Origin: Isoetes taiwanensis | Taxonomy: Eukaryota; Streptophyta; Lycopodiopsida; Isoetales; Isoetaceae | NCBI GenBank assembly: GCA_021234155.1 | Contig: JAJEKV010000036.1 | Span: 13,653,426-13,717,425, forward strand | Direction: 5' to 3' | Length of the DNA: 64,000 bases | Shown: one piece after another, positions 1 to 12,352 of the stretch | Position numbering within the stretch: the first letter of the stretch is position 1 | Layout of the letters: each line of letters begins with the position of its first letter | The notes under the pieces: model-generated | Database searches by the model: none | Seen by the model: the letters and a program-made list of their open reading frames with translations, nothing else | Told to the model about the DNA's origin: nothing | Program-made: the position numbers and the translations under genes

Positions 1-309
1 CTTTTCATAATATTCCAGCTAAAGAAACCAAACACCACTTAATCTTCTGAACATGTTGGCAGAAAGAAACCACAAACAAACCTTGGATTAAGCTGGGAAA
101 CAGTGATTGATCGCCAGGTAGCGCCATCCAAAGAAACGTTTAGCCTTTGCCCTCGGCCTAAAGAAGCGCTTGTGGAGTCGTTGCTCCTCGCCGGGAAAAA
201 AATATGATGCCCACAAACATGAAATGTGAGAAAACTAACGCCGGAAAAAGCGTTACATCTGCCGGAAAAAGCGTTAGCGCCGGTGTGAGGCAACCGGAAA
301 GAAACATTT
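1..309. other. unassigned 5' edge of window
   Basis: No gene or repeat family is recognised here. Short ORFs exist on both strands but have no recognisable domain. The segment continues the orientation of the LINE remnant to its right but shows no reverse transcriptase motif. Confidence 0.4.
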
Positions 310-1375
310 TAAATAAGTAGATTGAACTATGTTCTTGTAATATTTCAAATCTCGAGTCCCTTTACTTAAATGTCCTCTTTGCATCAAAGCATTCTTTATC
401 AAACCATTCACTATCTCTTTCTCTCTTTCTCTTTTTCTCTGTGGGTTTGTATATCCAAAACTAGAGGATGCAACATCCTGTATCAAATGCTGAATATGCA
501 TATTTCTTTCTTTGCTACCTTCCGTTTTATATTTTCCAGTTATTGCATCAACATATCTTCATACTTGGATGCTAGTTTGTAGCTCACCTGTAATTTTGGC
601 TATGGCAGAACTGGTGGCATACCTTTATTGCATTTCATATCCAAGCAAATGTGCAAGGGTGCATGGTATGAATCTGGACTCCTGTCCACAACAATGAATT
701 CTGACACGAGCTGTATAGTTCTTGGTTCACCAATTAACAAATTTACGGTGCTACAACCATTGGGTTGGAAACATGAAAGTCCTCCAGAGCCAGGAGATTT
801 TTTAAGGCCATTGTAGATTATCATATTAAATGATTTGCATAATGCAAGAACATGCCTTCCCATCTTAATTTGCATGCAATCTACGGATGTTCTCAACCAA
901 GCATCATATTTCGCAGTTAACTCATTTAACCACAATTCATTGCCTTCTCCTGACAACAACGTGGCTTGCTTGTTATTGATTCTGCCATTTAAGTCACTCT
1001 ATGAAAACTGGTCCTTTTTGCTGATATTTCGACATATCAGAGGCTAAGTGAACAAAGGGATCATCAGCACTCAAACCTTTTTTGAATACACTGCAACAGG
1101 TTGTGGATCTAATAGTGCGAAATAAGCAATTGCAAGGTACACATCTGCCTTACTTGTATGAATTTTCAGCTAGGCATACTACAAATATTCGTCCTTCTTC
1201 TCCATTGGGACAGATTTTACAATGTCTTTCTTTGCATAGCAAGCTATCCCACCCCATCCCCTTCTACTGTTTCCAATGGGATTCCAGACCGAATCAATAA
1301 TCTCAAAGCCAGAAATTGCAATAACCTATTAGTTTCTGATTCCCATCTTCTTTATTAAAATGAGATGGCTTTGAT
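310..1375 (-). mobile_element. LINE remnant: endonuclease and linker of ORF2
   Basis: Decayed piece of a non-LTR retrotransposon ORF2. Read on the minus strand, 600-959 encodes the C-terminal half of an APE-type endonuclease. It has a GRHVLALC stretch, a 'YNGLKK' strand, a 'STVN' motif where families have S-V-x-D, and a final 'SYHAPL' where the catalytic S-D-H would be, so the active-site Asp is lost. Upstream on the same strand (960-1350) other frames give 'DLNGRINN', the counterpart of the G-D-F-N motif. Downstream (about 360-430) 'EWFDKECFDAKRTFK' matches the linker that precedes the reverse transcriptase in the LINE at 25-29.5 kb. Several stops and frame changes show it is dead. No RT domain or 3' tail is seen, so it is truncated at both ends. 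Confidence 0.72.
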
Positions 1376-1559
1376 ATTTGTGCTAGGAATGCTGCATGTG
1401 CAGACGCATGCGGCGTTCCCTCTCCCCTTCCGGGACACTGGATTTTTTTTTTAACGGGCGTGTAAATATCTGCCATAGCTGCTCCACATACTAAAGGCTG
1501 CGATGGAGGTGTGTGACTAACCTGCTTTGCCGACTCTGATCTTTGTTTTTAGACAGTGC

Positions 1560-1830
1560 ATGTATTTTTATTATGGAATCCACCCAAATCCGGCAGAGTT
1601 GCCTAAAATCACGAGCCATATTCTTTATTTGCTGCTCATTCCCTGATAAATCCACATGGTGGCTTTGATGGGTCGTCTATTTTTGGGTCTTCATCCGGTT
1701 TTGTTCTTTTTGAATGGAGCTCATTCTTTATGCCCTAATCTTACCCTGTTCTTCTGTTACAGCTCCAAACAGACCCATTTTATTTGAATCAGAATACCGC
1801 AGTACATCATTTTCTTCTGGTCACACAGGG
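1560..1830 (-). pseudogene. dispersed coding-like module, unknown family
   Basis: On the minus strand this stretch reads 'DSNKMGLFGAVTEEQ', then after a stop and shift 'PKIDDP', 'NEQQIKNMARDFRQ' and 'SIIKIHALSKNK'. The duplicate at about 18180-18450 repeats it. A diverged third copy at 44050-44270 keeps 'DSNRMGLFGAL', 'PKTDDP' and 'YEQQKKNLAMILRK'. Conservation of the peptide between diverged copies implies a once-coding module, perhaps part of a retroelement ORF1 or a multicopy gene. I do not recognise the family. Confidence 0.45.
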
Positions 1831-4095
1831 TACCTTCAACTAGGGCGAGGCTAAAAAGCTCTGTTTGGTATGTTTCGGTGCTCCAGCGTTGGAATTTGAA
1901 TGGAGATCCTCCCCTTTCACACTTGCATTTGCCTTGCATTTGCGTTTTGGGCTGGAATCGCATGAATAGCTATTAGAGATAAGATAAACTTAATGTTTTC
2001 GTTGCTGGTTTGCAGTATGGAGACTTTTTTTCACTTCTATCCATCACTGGTCTCCATAAATCCCAAAATTTTCTCCATCATGTCTGTTATTTACTTATCC
2101 TCATGCTTGGTGTTGACCTGCATTATTCTATTTATCTGCAACAAATTTTCCATATTAGGTTCTTCATATAACCTACTGATGTAAAGTCTTTCATGTCTAT
2201 ATTCTTCACAAAGCAGGAAACAAGTCATAAAATGTGCTTTTGCTGTCAAAGAAGTATCTGAACGTTTTGAGATACATAGCTAGGCTTCACCAATGACATC
2301 ATGGAATGCATCTGTGATTGTAGGTGGAATTTAACAGCTAGCACAATGCAGCCAAACCCGCAAGAATCATTCTATTATGGTCTGATCAACGATGTCCAAG
2401 ACATCAAATTATACAATATAGCATCAGTGTAGAACGACCATTATGTTCGCAATAGACATGCTGTTGATGCCAGTTCAACTGCAACTGCCAGATGTTGTTC
2501 CACTTTCTTACACTTAAGTTCCATTACACGTGTTCTGCTATGGCATTGTCCTATTCACTCAACAGGTACATCCAAACTTCCTTTTGCTTAGATTAGATAG
2601 GTTTTCTATGCTTAGGGCTTTAGTTTTGTTTATGCAGATACATTAGAACTAAAGGAGTCATCTTACCAGATGCTCCAAGTTTGAGGTTCTCAGGTTCGTT
2701 CTTCTATAGCTTCTAATTTTGTAGTTGTGGATTAAAGTAAATGCAGTGCTTTTGTCTGCATCTCGATTTTCAGCAAGTCAAGGAGAGGGAGCTTTGATTA
2801 TTTGATGAGGAAGAAGAGCAGACAAAGCACACAGTGTTATCTTGATTCTTGAAGTGTTGGATATGCACCATTTCATTCTTTTACTCCACTTCAAGAAAGG
2901 GTTATCTTGCTTCAGATTACTCCTGCACAGTGACCCAAGATGAAAGAACCGAAGCAAATGCAAGGTGTGATTTCCAGAATTGTTTCTTTCATTCATTGTT
3001 CAGATTTTCGCTTTTGGCTATGGCTCTCTGAGCTCTGTTCGTTACTTTGTCTCTCAGCCTTTCTTTTCTTGCGACAGTGCCATAGCGCAAGGAGCTCTTA
3101 GATACTGCCATAGCTAAACAAACAGGGCTTAGTTTGAGCTTTTGCATTTATCCCAAGTTTGAGCGGGAAGGAAAATGCTTTATTGCTAGAGCAGATTCAT
3201 TTTGGCAATAGACTCATTCCTAAGGTTCACTGCTCACCATTGCTGGTTTTGACTGAAGCATCTTGCAAATAAATTTCTAGGAACTCAGGCCCATTTTTTT
3301 CCCATATAAATTCAATGCAGGAATTCAGAAAGAGGGGACAATTTTATACGTTATCTGGAGGTAGCAATTGCTTAACATGCTAGATTAATTGTTTTCTTTC
3401 AGTAATGTGCTCGAGAAATATAAAGCAGAGCACCAGAGCATCCAAGGGTTTTCTTGCAGTAAAAATGATCATACTAGGGAATACCTCTAAACCAGTGATA
3501 AATCGCTTTACTGGCATTTTCAATCATATCAACCCTTAACATAGGTGAGGTGATTATTTTTCTTCCTACACAATACATGCATTAATAGGGACTCATGCAA
3601 TAATACGCATTGCACAAAGCTTGAATTCTCATATTTTGAGCTTTTAGAGAACGGAACAACATTGACTTGCTTCCTAACTTCTGATGCTTGCAATAAATGC
3701 CCAGCCTTCTCAAATATAATTGTTTTATGCATTTTTATTTTTTAAATATTATCCCTTTCCATAAAGATTTTCACTTTCAGTGTTTTCAATAATTCTACAA
3801 GAACATTAAGAAATGTTGCGGTTGTTGCTGTGGATTGAGTCAGTAGCCTAACCTCCGCTAATCAAGTTTAGTCTTCAATTTCAATATTATCTTCAGTAGG
3901 TTTATTGCAGAGCAATATTCAGACTTTGTGCTTAGTAACAGACCTGAGCTCTTTGTACGTTCGGGCGAATGATAGATGATTGCGTAAATAATTCAAACTT
4001 GGTGTGTCCTATTGCAGAAGGGACATTCTTCATGGTAGATAAGCTCATCCCTTACACTTTAGTTGCATGGAACAGATGAATTGAGGAAGTAGGGC

Positions 4096-4412
4096 TTGCT
4101 GGCTTCAATAAATATTTGGTCTACATAGAAACCAGAAAACAAACAGTTACTACTAATAAATTCAACACACTTTTTATTTTTATCATGGATTCTTAATTTT
4201 GCAGATTCATAATTTTGCAGATACAATACACAAAACATTTGATGTTTTATGCACAACCTGGACTGACACATCATTTGTAGCTTTGAAATGATTCACAACA
4301 TTCTGGAGCAAGTTTTTAAACTCTTTAGGGCAAATTTATGAGCTCTCCATACATCTTTAAAAGTGAATGGAACTTTCATGTCACTAGAAAGGTTTATGTA
4401 ATGTTAATTTTC
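4096..4412. repeat. 317-bp direct repeat, left copy (A1)
   Basis: Matches 7366-7695 and the single copy in duplication B at 22980-23309. It begins 'ttgctggcttcaat' and ends 'gttaattttc' in all three. The left copy lacks 14 bp ('gatctggtataaac') that the other two keep, so it is the derived copy. It abuts filler DNA on its right. Confidence 0.85.
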
Positions 4413-6960
4413 ATACATCATTCAAAGAGTAAAATATTTGGTGAAAGGATTCCATCATTTGATCCGGTTGCCCTTATAAACAAATGGCTATATTATGAAT
4501 ATTTTGAAAATGAGATTTATGTAATAGGTTATTATTGAAAATAAATTATATTCTTTCTCTATTCAAAGTTTTAACATTTCATCCTCCCGCCTTTCTTAAA
4601 TTAGACATTTGGTTTAGCTCAGGGATCTAGAGCATTCCATCATGGATCTATGTAGCTCAAGTGATTGTTTGGTTCTAGTGGACCAAATATTTAACTACTC
4701 ATTTTTGCTACACATAATAGGTTTCTTTTAATCCTTTAAGCCGTATGTGAATCATCTAATTTATGTATTTCAATTACCACAATGTTGGCAAGATTCCAAA
4801 GTTTCTATGAAACAGTTCAAGTTGCAAATAGTAATCCCTTAATATAAAAAAAGCTTGTGATTCGGCCCATCTTCTAAATCACGCCTATGTGACTACTATG
4901 GCCTTAAGGGCCCCCGAGATGTTGATAAGGGCCACACATTTGAGTCTTAGCCTTCCAAGCTAGAGTAGCACCCCACTCCCTAGTGCCCACCTTACTTTGT
5001 TCCCTACCTACCATCCCTTCAAGTGATGTCTCAACATTGCCAAGTACATGACAAACAAGGCACGGAGGTCGCTGCGATTACATGGTCTTGACAATTGACA
5101 GACCAAGTATTTCTTTACACACGCCGCTTTAGCCATTTTCCTTTCCCCACCGTGGCTTAAAACCCAATGGGGGGCAACCTCTATTCCTCCCATGGAGGTG
5201 GACCCCATAGCAGCCTCAACAACAGAACGATGCTTTTGGCAAAGCACTGAAGAGCGGGAAGGAAGGTCGAAGAAGAGGAATCGGACGAGGAAGAGTACAC
5301 CTGAGCTCGACCCAGCAGGAAGAACTACGCAGCGTAAGAGGAGCTAACCAACTTCGAAGGAGCCGCGGCGACCCTCGTGACTCCCCCACTTGGGTTAGGG
5401 CATCACAAGCCTAGCCCCCATCATCATCGACTCAGATTCCCGCCCCTCGGGCCGACATCCGCATCTCCCGCAATGCGTGGAGAAGGGAGTTCGCTTGATG
5501 AGTTGCTGCACCAACTACGGCAAAGAACCGGGACTTGATGACTTCATCGGCCCGAGTCTCGTGACTTCCCGCCAAGTGAGGGAAGCCGACACCTATACAG
5601 GGAGTCGACTTCCCACATCCGTGACTACAAAGAACATCGCAAATAATGGAAGCGCCGAGTCGCTAACTAAGGAGGAGTTCCTCCCTCCGTGAATCGGATG
5701 GGGGATCCGCCAGAAGACCACGAGCATCTTGATGCCGAAGCCTCGACACCACCTCCAAAGAAGAGGAGCAGAATCGACATCGGTAGTCGACTCGACAATC
5801 GTGAGACTACCAAGAAATGATCGAGGTAGAGGTCGACGAATACGCCCCGGAAGGCATAGAGCCGAGGCCAAGCAAGAGGAGAGTCGCCGCCAACACACAA
5901 ACGACAGGTCGCCGAGGTACTACCTTCCCCTCCGGCCGATGGGGAGAATAGCGGTAATACACCGCAAATTCAGTCCCCGGGGTGAAGAAGGAGTGTTCAT
6001 GCTCATCGCACTCTCTGGCTTTGGCAAGCATGCCCGAATAACTGCAAACATCGACTATGCTGTCCTAGTCAAGAGAGCGATGGCACTTTGACCTTTTCGA
6101 CCGGCCCGCGCCCCACCGGACGCGTGGAAGATTGGCAAGAATCGCCTACACCCTCCCACCGCGCAGGGTGGAAGAGTTGGTGACAGCCTTGCAAGGCGGG
6201 TCATCAACAAACGTCGTCAGAAACTTGGGACGCTCGGTAGGAACGGCCCAAGTTAAGAAGTTCCTTGAAGACAACCCATCCTACCGGCGATTTCAAGAAT
6301 AGTTAAACTCTTGATTCCGGAGGCTTTGTATTAAGATATTATATAATATAAGTATAATTTCTTTTGCATTTTAAATGTTTTGTTGATGTATCTTGTTCCA
6401 CAACTATACCAACAAACATATATAATGCAAGAGAACAAATAAAACTAACCGCATAAAACCATGACCTACTTGTGTATGCAGCTAGAGGCCCTGCTCAAGG
6501 GAACGACAACGCCAAACCATAGGGAAGAACAGACCCAGCCAGCTACCGGCAAGGAGCCTCAGAGGAAGCATTTGGGCCCATGACCCCAGAAGAGGAAATG
6601 TCACAGATGAGGACGGACCTTGAGCAGATAAAGGCTTTCCCCGCCCCACAATCGAGTGGGTTCTTGAGGGCAACGCCAGCTTGCCACAAGCATCAGCCGA
6701 AAAAATGAAAGGACAAGAGGAGGAGCAAGAGAAGGAGGTCCCCAAAGATGGAATCCTCCGATTTCCAAGCTCTGACCGCATTAATCGATTCCGAGGAAGA
6801 GGCGAACAAGTGCGTGACCGGCGAACGACATTGCAGACAAGGAGACGAGAACCCCTGACTACCGTAAGAAGGTAGACTCTCGCATTGGGAAACGTGATGG
6901 AAGGCCGAAGCTCGAAAGCAATTCTCAAAGCGAACAAAGGTGTCCGCATGGAAGCAGGGC
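4413..6960. other. filler DNA between direct repeats, partly GC-rich
   Basis: This stretch is absent from duplication B. The first 450 bp are AT-rich with no identified content. From about 4860 the composition becomes clearly GC-richer (gcc/cgg-rich), unlike everything nearby. Plus-strand frames there are open for 60-120 codons, charged (Glu/Lys/Arg-rich) and broken by stops. Given the gag domain that follows, I infer a decayed 5' part of a Ty3/gypsy gag region. No LTR, primer-binding site or pol domain is visible. Confidence 0.4.
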
Positions 6961-6973
6961 TTGGCTCGATGAA

Positions 6974-7365
6974 ATGAGTGAATATGGCAACGCCTATGGT
7001 ATGAAGGACAAGGACAAAGGCAGGGTGGCAACAGCCAACCTGAAAGGAGCATCACGCATTTGGTGGAAGGGTTATGCCAAGGCCCATGGCTTAAGCAGGG
7101 ATGCTTGCAGGTTCAGGAAGTTTGCTAAAGCTTTCAAAGCCGTATTACGCCCCAAGAGAGCACAAGTCCAAAGATAATGCAAAGATTCTACAGGTTGCAG
7201 CAAGGCAACAAATCAATCCAGAAATATACAGAGGAATTCATGAGACTAAGGCTTTATGTGCCAAAGTTGAGTGAAAAGCATGCAGTGGAGAGCTATATTG
7301 AAGGGCTGAATGATGAGATCCGCAAGCTCGTAAGGGCAATAAACCCTAAGACAATATCAGAAGCA
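6974..7365 (+). pseudogene. Ty3/gypsy-type gag fragment
   Basis: Two overlapping frames encode a retrotransposon gag core. The first part has 'LKGASRIWWKG' and 'FRKFAKAFKAVL'. After a stop and frame change at 7174-7177 the second has 'FYRLQQGNKSIQKYTEEF', 'LRLYVPKLSEKHAVESYIEGL' in shortened form, and 'EIRKLVRAINPKTISEAL'. This is the order of the Retrotrans_gag family: an A-x-x-W-W helix, then the Q-x-x-x-S-x-x-x-Y-x-x-x-F signature. The frame ends exactly where the right direct repeat begins at 7366, so protease and pol are missing. It is a truncated fragment, not a gene. Confidence 0.75.
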
Positions 7366-8505
7366 TTGCTGGCTTCAATAAATATTTGGTCTACATAGAA
7401 ACCAGAAAACAAACAGTTACTACTAATAAATTCAACACACTTTTTATTTTTATCATGGATTCTTAATTTTGCAGATTCATAATTTTGCAGATACAATACA
7501 CAAAACATTTGATGTTTTATGCACAACCTGGACTGACACATCATTTGTAGCTTTGAATTGATTCACAACATTCTGGAGCAAGTTTTTAAACTCTTTAGGG
7601 CAAATTTATGAGCTCTCCATACATCTTTAAAAGTGAATGGAACTTTGATCTGGTATAAACATGTCACTAGAAAGGTTTATGTAATGTTAATTTTCGCGTT
7701 TTCTATTCATTCAGTAGTGCACTGAATATTTGGTCTGTGGAAAGCATGCAGTCTTTGCCTCAGCTTCTTTACTTGCAGGTACCACACCATCATCAAATGT
7801 TAATGTCACTTGCATGGTTATTTTCTGCCCTAATTTGCAGAGTTGGATCCATGTTTAACATCCACATCATTATTGTTCTTAGAAGAGGCCCTTATCAACA
7901 TGATGGAATGCACCTATAAAACAAGGTAATCGTGACCGTATATGGAAGGACCCACACCTAAACTTCTTTATTGGCTTGGAGCAGAATCGAGAAAATATTC
8001 TTAAAAAAAATATATTCATACCCTTGCATTTACTATTCATTGGAATAGTGTAATGTATATATAATCTCTGTCCTCTGTCAACCAAATTGTGTAGCAAAAC
8101 ATAATGCCATATTAGTGGGTAACCAACCACACTATGATACATCCCAAAAACATGCTTTTAACAATAATCCATGCATGCATAATTGTATACTAAGCAACCC
8201 AAATTAGAGATATGATAAATCATAATTCCTTTAATTCAATGCAAACATTAACAACAAGCTACATTGACAATAGTAAGTATGATCCCATGCTCCTAGAACA
8301 ATTAAATCACCGACATGATATACTTTTGAGGACCAACAACCTAAGACAATTTAATAACATCATCCAACCATAATACAATTATATGTGTTAAACTCATCAA
8401 TTTCTCAGCTATTCAGAATAAATCTCTACTATATAATTATATAAAAACCACAGATGATAATCTAAAAGCACTACTTTTCCTTCTCTTTTACATTCAAGAA
8501 TCTAT
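7366..8505. repeat. segmental duplication, copy A (second part)
   Basis: Colinear with 22980-24117 of copy B. It starts with the right copy of the 0.33-kb repeat (7366-7695) and continues through unrelated AT-rich sequence. From 8104 it includes part of the LTR described below. The match to copy B stops inside that LTR at 8505/24117. Confidence 0.88.
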
Positions 8506-8620
8506 CTCTAATTATGTTAATTCAATTCAGATCATGCCTCACTCCATTAAAATGCACTCTTATTTAATGGCAACGTTACTTACATCTTCATGTTGGTGCT
8601 AAGTTGCTAGGTCCGTTACA
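8104..8620 (-). repeat. 3' LTR, truncated
   Basis: Aligns with 13080-14008 of the 5' LTR. It lacks the roughly 730 bp at the U5 side and about 330 bp corresponding to 13608-13935, with 'ccatt' microhomology at that deletion. The truncation point at 8104 is identical in duplication B (23716), so truncation predates the duplication. Confidence 0.78.
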
Positions 8621-8635
8621 GTCTCTCCTCCAAAA
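8621..8635 (-). promoter_or_regulatory. polypurine tract of the LTR element
   Basis: On the minus strand a purine run (TTTTTGGAGGAGAGAC) directly precedes the TGTAACGG start of the 3' LTR. This is the expected position of the plus-strand primer. Confidence 0.65.
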
Positions 8636-9531
8636 ATTCAACCCATGTCCTCATGGGTGCATCTTAGAGCACTCGTGAAAAATCCAGTTTGTATCCCCCT
8701 TTGTGACATCTTCCTTGAACAAATCCAACCATTGATCTAAGAATATACTTATAGTCTACCTCCTTAATTCTCGGGTCTCTTCCCTTTATGCCTTCACATC
8801 TTAATCCTCAATTCAACATACTTCCAAATGAATAAAATTTTGTCCTTTAGAACTGATCCATCCTTGTCAAACACAATTGCTCAGCCTTCCAATCCAAGAT
8901 GATGCCTCTCCAAACTTGAAAGTTCACAACTAGCTTCATACAAGTAATTTAAGCTAAAGGAAAGATACATACTAGATAACTTCAATGCACAACCCTTCTA
9001 ACATTCAATTTAACGTACTCGAGTTTAGAACTAACTCAAATATTAATAATATTCAGTGTACTCTATGCATCAGTAACAACAAAAGGAAAAGAGGAACATA
9101 CACATCGAATTCAATATAACAAACATAATGCACTTAATGCATTTTTTCATAGAGAAGGTACGTGCCATAGAAAAAAAATCCACCATTCCAAAGAGATACT
9201 CAAGTCGAACTAGATAGGTAATCTCTCGAGGCTTCTTGGGTGGCCAAATCCAAAAAGTAACAAGCAAAGTACATAATCAAGTCCCCCAGTCTGGGTATCT
9301 TATAGCTAGATAACATACTTAAGTTGATACAAGGGATCCCATAAGAATTATAGCACCTGCTACAGAGAATTCCTCTATGAGTTTATCCAATGACATAGAA
9401 GTATCCTAGGTTATAATTTTGACCTCTATATCTAGTCTACTTCCATACATATTACCCCATCTAGTTAGTCTTTCAACAAGATTTTACTAGTAATGGTACC
9501 CAGCCTTGCTGGGCATAAATTAGGAACCTTT
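8636..9531. other. non-coding interior of the LTR element (3' side)
   Basis: AT-rich and without long ORFs. Nothing is recognisable beyond membership of the LTR element. Confidence 0.5.
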
Positions 9532-11060
9532 AATTTCTTTCTTTTTTTATTCTCCCCCTTTTTTTTTTTTTTCTAACCCCTTCTCCTTCCCTTTCCCCTT
9601 TTTTTTTTTTTTCTCCTTTTCTTACTGGGGCTTTTTCCCTTCCTTTTTATCTTTCCCGCTTCTTCCCATTTTTCCACTACTTTTTCCCTTCCTTTTTTCC
9701 TCTTTTCCTTTTCTTTCCCGCTTCTCATGCATTTTTTCCGTTTCTTTTGCTTATCCTTTCATGTGCCCCTTTCTTCCTTTTCCCACCCTCTTCCCTCTTG
9801 ATCACATGCCCTTTTCCCCATCTCTTTCCCATTTCTCCCTTTTTTCCTGCTCTTTTTTTGTTTCCCTTCTCCTTTTCCTCGCTTCCCCTTTTCCTTCTTT
9901 CAACTTTTCCATTCCCCTTTCATACTTTCCCCACCCCCTTTTGTTTTATGCTTTGTTCCCATTTTTCCCTTTCCTTTCTTTCTTTTCCCCTTCATTTACA
10001 TTTTCCTTTTCCTGCCTCTCTTTCCCCTTTTCATATGCCTCTTTCCATTCCCCTTCTTTTCAACCTTTTTTATGTACCATTTTTTCCTTCTTTTCCCCAT
10101 CCTCTTCCCCTTTCCACTTTCTCCTTTCTTTTTGCTTGCTTTTTTCTTTTCCCTTTCCCATACTCTTTTTTTCCCTTTTCTTTTTTTTTCTATTTCCTCA
10201 CCCTTTCCTCTTTCCTTTTTTTTCGTGTTTCCTTTCTCCTTCCTCTTTTCCTATTCCTTGCTCCCCTACCCTTTATCTATTCTACTTTCCCCACCCTTTT
10301 CCTCCTTTTTTCCATCCTTCCCTCTTCCTTTTTCTCATGCTCTTTTTGCTTTCTTTTTTTTTTTTCTTTCACCCTTTCTCTCTTCCCTTTTTTCACGCTC
10401 TTTTCTTTTTTTTTTTTTTTCCCTTCAAGTTCTCTTTTGCCCTTTCCCCCTCTCTTTTTCCCTGCTTTTCCTTTTTCCTATGGACTTTGTAACCTTTTTT
10501 TTTATTTTTCTTACCTTTTTCTCCTTTTTCTCACCCTTACTTTACCCTTTCTCATGTGTCTTTTCCTTTCCCTTTCCCCCTCCTATTCTATTCCTTTTTC
10601 TATTTCCTTTTATCTTTCCCCTTTTCCTTTTCTCCTTCTCTTCCTTTTTTTTCTCTCTTTACCTTTCTTTTTATTCCTTCCTTTTTCCCTTTTCCCTTTT
10701 TCCCTTTTCCTTCCCATTTTCCTTTTTTTCCTTTTCCTTTTCCCCTTTTCCCTTTTTTCCTTTTTCCCTCCTTTTTCTTTTCCCTTTTCCCTTTCATCGC
10801 TTTTTCCTTTTCCTTTTCCTTTTCCCCTTTCATCGTTTTTTCCTTTTTCCCTTTTCCTTTTCCTTTTCCCTTTTCCCTTTTCCTTTCATCGCTTTTTCCT
10901 TTTCCTTCCCTTTTTTCCCCCCCTTTTCCTTTTAATCCTTTTTCCTTTCCCCCTTTCCCTCGCTTTTTCCTTTTCCCTTTTCCCTTTCCCTTTTTCTTTC
11001 ATCGCTTTTTCCTTTCCTTTTCCTTTTCCTTTTCCTTTCCTTTTCCTTTTCCCTTTCATA
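9532..11060. repeat. 1.5-kb polypyrimidine/polypurine tract
   Basis: Almost pure C/T on the plus strand, hence G/A on the element's sense strand. It is built from loosely repeated 'ttttcc' and 'ccctttt' units with occasional interruptions; 'tttcatcgc' recurs at intervals from about 10790 to 11010. The long Phe/Pro/Ser/Leu ORFs on plus (up to 441 codons) and the Lys/Gly/Glu ORFs on minus come from composition and are not genes. Mirror-symmetric stretches of this kind can form triplex (H-) DNA. Confidence 0.9.
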
Positions 11061-12340
11061 TTGAAGCCATAGTCGAGATGAAATTTTAGTTGAAGATACG
11101 CACACATCATCTCCACCATTGGTCAATCAAATCCTCGATCGTCCGATTTAGGGCTCCATTGAAGACACACGCTATAACATTATAATAAAGGATAGGCACC
11201 AATTGCCGTTAATTTCAATGAAGCTCTAACTTCGTGTATTTCATTTACAACTTCAATCCTTTGACTATATCCTTAATCAAGTAACGCAATCACCATCCCT
11301 TCATTAATCTGCAATCACTTCTAGCATGCCAAATAATTACGATACATGGAAGCACCATTACTAGAATTTCAATAATATCTTTACTGTAGCCTAGCATAGT
11401 CCAAATGATTCTTATTCCCATCTGGTGCCAATCAATTCTTCAATCTACCATAACTTAAGCGGATATCATTTTCTAAATATAAATGCTTAACCTGACGACT
11501 TTGTTCCATTAAGTGCTTTCTTATACTCCAAGAACTTTTTCAAGGCTATCACTGACTATTCTAGCCATAACCCTAGGGCCAACACCTTTGGTTTTAGACC
11601 TCAAGTAGGACCATGATGTAATCATGACATTTCCTTCTACGTCACACATCTGCTATTTACACATGAGCTCCAAATCCAACTATCATGTCAATCTTATTTT
11701 ATGACCATATCTAAGCATACTCAAAACTTGTCTTACAAAGACCTTGTTGTAATCTTATCCAACCATAACCTGAATGCTATCAACTTAGCAATCTATTGTT
11801 ATCTTACTATTGAATACCAATATATAGATGCTGCCTAGTTTTCTCAATTTTAGCTTCAAAAGGATGCACCTAACATCACATCAAGAATCTTATTCATCCG
11901 ATATGGTGGAGATGAATCTTCCCTGAATATCATATTGTATGTCATGCACTGCTTATTCCAAATTTTCTTGCCACCAGAGTATACTACTACGAGATCACAT
12001 CTACACTATAAGGAGTAGTTACCGAAGTGAAACGCAGTACCTGTACCTTAATCTCCCTCAAGCGTCACTTCCATGCTATGCGCACATTGGCAACCCTAAA
12101 TCAAAGTTAGCCCCTTGATGAAGTACATTGTTCTAGCTTATCTGCTTTGCAGGACAGAAAATCAACCATGATTATAGAAATATCATGTAATCAACTTCAC
12201 ATACCTTCATAAAACAATCTGTCACGCCTCCTCTGAGGCCGTCATCTTCTCATATATTCAATTGAATACTATTAGCATAATCCAACAACCTCAACTTGAA
12301 TCTAGACTTCGCTATCATACACCCAAGGATCCAACTATAT
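11061..12340. other. non-coding interior of the LTR element (5' side)
   Basis: Stops in all frames and no protein domain. Read on the minus strand it follows the primer-binding site and corresponds to the leader. Confidence 0.5.
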
Positions 12341-12350
12341 TCTGATACCA
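12341..12350 (-). promoter_or_regulatory. primer-binding site (Met-tRNA)
   Basis: The minus strand reads TGGTATCAGA two bases after the end of the 5' LTR. It matches the first ten bases of the usual plant PBS complementary to initiator Met-tRNA; the next bases (AT instead of GC) have decayed. Confidence 0.75.
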
Positions 12351-12352
12351 AC

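Larger units (their letters stand above)
1407..4412. repeat. segmental duplication, copy A (first part)
   Basis: Near-identical, colinear sequence recurs at 18027-23309, apart from one 2.27-kb insertion in the second copy at 19500-21765. The match starts abruptly at 'tgcggcgttccc' (about 1408 and 18028). Differences are scattered substitutions and short indels. I recognise no gene, except the coding-like module at 1560-1830. Exon-like pieces bounded by AG and GT occur (for example near 2640-2700) but do not assemble into a known protein. Confidence 0.9.

Noticed and set aside
2640-2830. Exons of an unknown gene in the duplicated block
   Set aside because: AG and GT boundaries are present, but the pieces do not join into a recognisable or consistently open protein in either copy.
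4096-7695. Complete LTR retrotransposon with 0.32-kb LTRs, and solo LTR in copy B
   Set aside because: No TG...CA ends, no primer-binding site after the left repeat, and gag runs straight into the right repeat. Kept only as an alternative.
9747-11126. 441-codon Phe/Pro/Leu/Ser ORF and Lys/Gly/Glu ORFs
   Set aside because: They follow from the absence of stops in a pure pyrimidine or purine tract; all three frames are open and composition explains them.
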